From NCBI GenBank assembly GCA_027489835.1, contig JAIXZF010000105.1:1-7970 (forward strand): a stretch of DNA of 7,970 nucleotides. The letters are read 5' to 3'. Positions 6,384 through 7,970 of this stretch are shown piece after piece. Position numbers and translations under genes: made by a program. Origin of the DNA: Hyphomicrobiales bacterium. Lineage in GTDB: Bacteria; Pseudomonadota; Alphaproteobacteria; Rhizobiales; Beijerinckiaceae. How positions within the stretch are numbered: the first letter of the stretch is position 1; each line of letters begins with the position of its first letter. The notes beneath the pieces are model-generated. The model saw nothing but the letters and a program-made list of their open reading frames with translations, made no database searches and had not been told where the DNA came from.

Positions 6384-7480
6384 TGGCGACTCTCGAACTG
6401 CGTCAGGTCACCAAGTCGTTCGGCGCCACAAACGTCATCAAGGGCATCGATCTTTCGATCGATCATGGTGAGTTCATCGTTTTCGTCGGCCCCTCGGGCT
6501 GCGGCAAGTCGACCTTGCTGCGCATGATCGCGGGGCTCGAGCAGGTCTCCACCGGCGAGGTCGTCATCGACGGCGACACCGTGAACGACATTCCCGCCGC
6601 CGCTCGCGGCCTCGCCATGGTGTTCCAGAGCTATGCGCTCTACCCGCATATGAGCGTGCGGCAGAACCTGTCCTTCGGGCTCGAGAACCTCAAGACGCCG
6701 AAGCCGGAGATCGAGCGCCGCGTCGCCGAGGCCGCGCGCATGCTCCGCATGGACCAGCTTCTGGAGCGCCGGCCCGGTCAGCTTTCCGGCGGCCAGCGCC
6801 AGCGCGTCGCCATCGGCCGCGCCGTGGTGCGCGAGCCGCGCGTCTTCCTGTTCGACGAGCCGCTGTCCAATCTCGACGCGGAGCTGCGCGTGCAGATGCG
6901 CGTCGAGATCGGCGCGCTGCACCAGCGCCTCGGCAACACGATGATCTATGTCACCCACGATCAGGTCGAGGCCATGACCATGGCCGACCGCATCGCGGTG
7001 CTGAAGGATGGCCGGCTCGAGCAGTTCGGCAGGCCACTCGACCTCTACAACCGCCCGGCCAATCTGTTCGTGGCTGGCTTCATCGGCTCGCCGCGCATGA
7101 ACTTCCTCGGCGGGACGGTGAAGGGCGCGGATGGCGCCGGCGTGACGCTTGCGCTCGATGCCGGTGGCGAGGTCGCCGTTCCCTGCCGCCAGGAGGGCGC
7201 CGCGCCGGGCCTCAAGGTGAAGCTCGGCGTCAGGCCCGAGCACATCCAGCTTGTCGAGCCGGGCGTCGCCGACGTCATGCTGTCGGTGTCGCTCACCGAG
7301 CAGCTCGGCGGCGAAAGCTATCTCCATGGCCAGCTCGCCTCGGGCGAGGCCCTGTCCGTGCGGCTGACCGGCCAGACGGCTGTCAGCCGCGGCGACACGG
7401 TGGGGCTGCGCCTCGCCGAGCCCGCGCTGCGCCACGCTTTCGACGCCGGGACCGGACAGGTCCTGCAGCCCCTCGTCTGA
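6383..7480 (+). CDS. Sugar ABC transporter ATP-binding protein (MalK/UgpC/MsmX type)
   Basis: This 365-residue cytoplasmic ATPase powers the transporter by closing as a dimer on the two EAA loops. All nucleotide-binding motifs are intact: Walker A GPSGCGKST at 36-44, Q-loop glutamine 82 in VFQSYALYPHM, signature LSGGQ at 134-138, Walker B VFLFDE at 154-159 with catalytic Glu159, D-loop SNLD at 162-165, and switch histidine 192 in THDQVEAMTMADR. Residues from about 236 form the C-terminal TOBE/OB-fold regulatory region, including the GVRPEHI motif at 282-288. Length is typical. The start at 6383 shares its A with the TGA of permease 2; the longer open frame upstream overlaps permease 2 and is not used. 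In some bacteria such ATPases serve several sugar transporters, but here the gene is embedded in the operon and is presumably dedicated. Confidence 0.96.
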   Translation: MATLELRQVTKSFGATNVIKGIDLSIDHGEFIVFVGPSGCGKSTLLRMIAGLEQVSTGEVVIDGDTVNDIPAAARGLAMVFQSYALYPHMSVRQNLSFGLENLKTPKPEIERRVAEAARMLRMDQLLERRPGQLSGGQRQRVAIGRAVVREPRVFLFDEPLSNLDAELRVQMRVEIGALHQRLGNTMIYVTHDQVEAMTMADRIAVLKDGRLEQFGRPLDLYNRPANLFVAGFIGSPRMNFLGGTVKGADGAGVTLALDAGGEVAVPCRQEGAAPGLKVKLGVRPEHIQLVEPGVADVMLSVSLTEQLGGESYLHGQLASGEALSVRLTGQTAVSRGDTVGLRLAEPALRHAFDAGTGQVLQPLV

Positions 7481-7490
7481 GGTTTCGCCC

Positions 7491-7970
7491 ATGCGCATCT
7501 TCAACGCCGTCCATGCCGTGACGCCGCACGCCCATGGCTTCGATGCCGCTCTGGACGATGGCTGGCGCCTGCGCGCCCGCGCCATGTCGGATGCGCTGCT
7601 GCGCGTTGTGGTCGAGCCGCCCGGCGGGCTTGCCCTCGACCGCAGCTGGATGGTGGCGCCCGAGGGCGACGTGCCCTGGGAGGGGCGCAGCCGTGACGAC
7701 ATGGCCGGATTCGCGCCGCATGCCGTGGAACTGCAGGAGCAGGACGGCGCCTGGGTCCTTGCTGCCGGGCAGTTTCGCCTGACGTTGACGGGAGCGCCGG
7801 TCCGCATCGCGGTCGAGCAACTCAGCCAGGGTCAGTGGCGACCCTGGATAGCCGACCGCGAGACCGGCGGCTTCGCGCTGGCGGAGGGCGGCACGCGGCT
7901 GAGGCACTATCAGCATCGCCCCTTCGAGGACCGCCATTTCGGCCTCGGCGACAAGACCGGCCCGCTTGAC
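7491..7970 (+). CDS. Glycoside hydrolase family 31 (alpha-glucosidase-like), N-terminal part, cut by window edge
   Basis: An open frame from the ATG at 7491 runs 160 codons to the right edge without a stop. GAGG, overlapping the end of the ATPase gene, lies 8 bases before the start, and the genes are 10 bp apart, so it belongs to the operon. The visible part fits the N-terminal beta-sandwich of GH31 enzymes, ending with RHYQHRPFEDRHFGLGDKTG (about 138-157). The Phe-Gly-Leu-Gly-Asp-Lys-Thr-Gly run matches the GLGEKTG-type motif of alpha-glucosidases and alpha-xylosidases. The catalytic domain, with its nucleophile and acid aspartates, lies beyond the window. No signal peptide is seen, so it would act in the cytoplasm on sugars brought in by the transporter. 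Sulfoquinovosidases are also GH31 and occur beside similar transporters, but the motif here looks more like alpha-glucosidase. Family assignment is fairly sure, exact activity is not. Confidence 0.8.
   Translation, partial: MRIFNAVHAVTPHAHGFDAALDDGWRLRARAMSDALLRVVVEPPGGLALDRSWMVAPEGDVPWEGRSRDDMAGFAPHAVELQEQDGAWVLAAGQFRLTLTGAPVRIAVEQLSQGQWRPWIADRETGGFALAEGGTRLRHYQHRPFEDRHFGLGDKTGPLD

Noticed and set aside
5765..7807. A 680-codon open frame on the minus strand opposite permease 2, the ATPase and the GH31 gene
   Set aside because: It is antisense to three genes with clear motifs, its protein is low-complexity and Ala/Arg/His-rich, and long antisense frames are expected in GC-rich DNA.
7491..7970. 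GH31 gene as a sulfoquinovosidase of a sulfosugar (smo-like) cluster
   Set aside because: Gene order is similar, but the visible motif FGLGDKTG looks like alpha-glucosidases, and no sulfosugar monooxygenase gene or diagnostic residues are in the window.

Overview
The window looks like chromosome of a high-GC alphaproteobacterium. Most of it is strongly G/C at third codon positions, genes are packed tightly with overlapping stops and starts, and the protein styles (CUT1 sugar transporter, class I photolyase) resemble Hyphomicrobiales (rhizobia and relatives). This placement is inference from composition and gene content; no taxonomic marker is present. No tRNA, rRNA, CRISPR array, insertion sequence or prophage gene was seen, and no stretch over 300 bases lacks a gene.

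Left part (about 1-2572), minus strand: an alpha/beta hydrolase is followed 17 bp later by a complete class I deoxyribodipyrimidine photolyase (phrB-like), probably one transcript. At the extreme left, six codons beginning Met-Arg-Ile-Ala-Val-Ile on the minus strand may be the start of a third gene that leaves the window.

Middle (2573-2700): a 128-bp divergent intergenic region. It carries a strong ribosome binding site for the rightward operon, a perfect TTGACA hexamer and a small dyad that could be an operator. No regulator gene lies in the window.

Right part (2701-7970), plus strand: a carbohydrate uptake and hydrolysis operon. Its order is secreted binding protein, permease 1 (MalF/UgpA type), permease 2 (MalG/UgpE type), ATPase (MalK/UgpC/MsmX type), then the N-terminal part of a GH31 glycosidase cut by the right edge. 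The last four genes overlap or nearly touch. Two hairpins separate the binding-protein gene from the permeases, a common arrangement when binding protein is needed in excess. The simplest reading is import of an alpha-linked oligosaccharide or glycoside, followed by hydrolysis in the cytoplasm.

The most unusual signal is inside permease 1. An in-frame block of exactly 213 bp (71 codons), bounded by an 11-bp direct repeat, has an AT-richer core with different codon use. It adds two predicted membrane spans between the usual third and fourth spans; removing one repeat plus the block restores an ordinary permease sequence. Permease 2 separately carries an enlarged loop between its first two spans. 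Otherwise the region is conventional.
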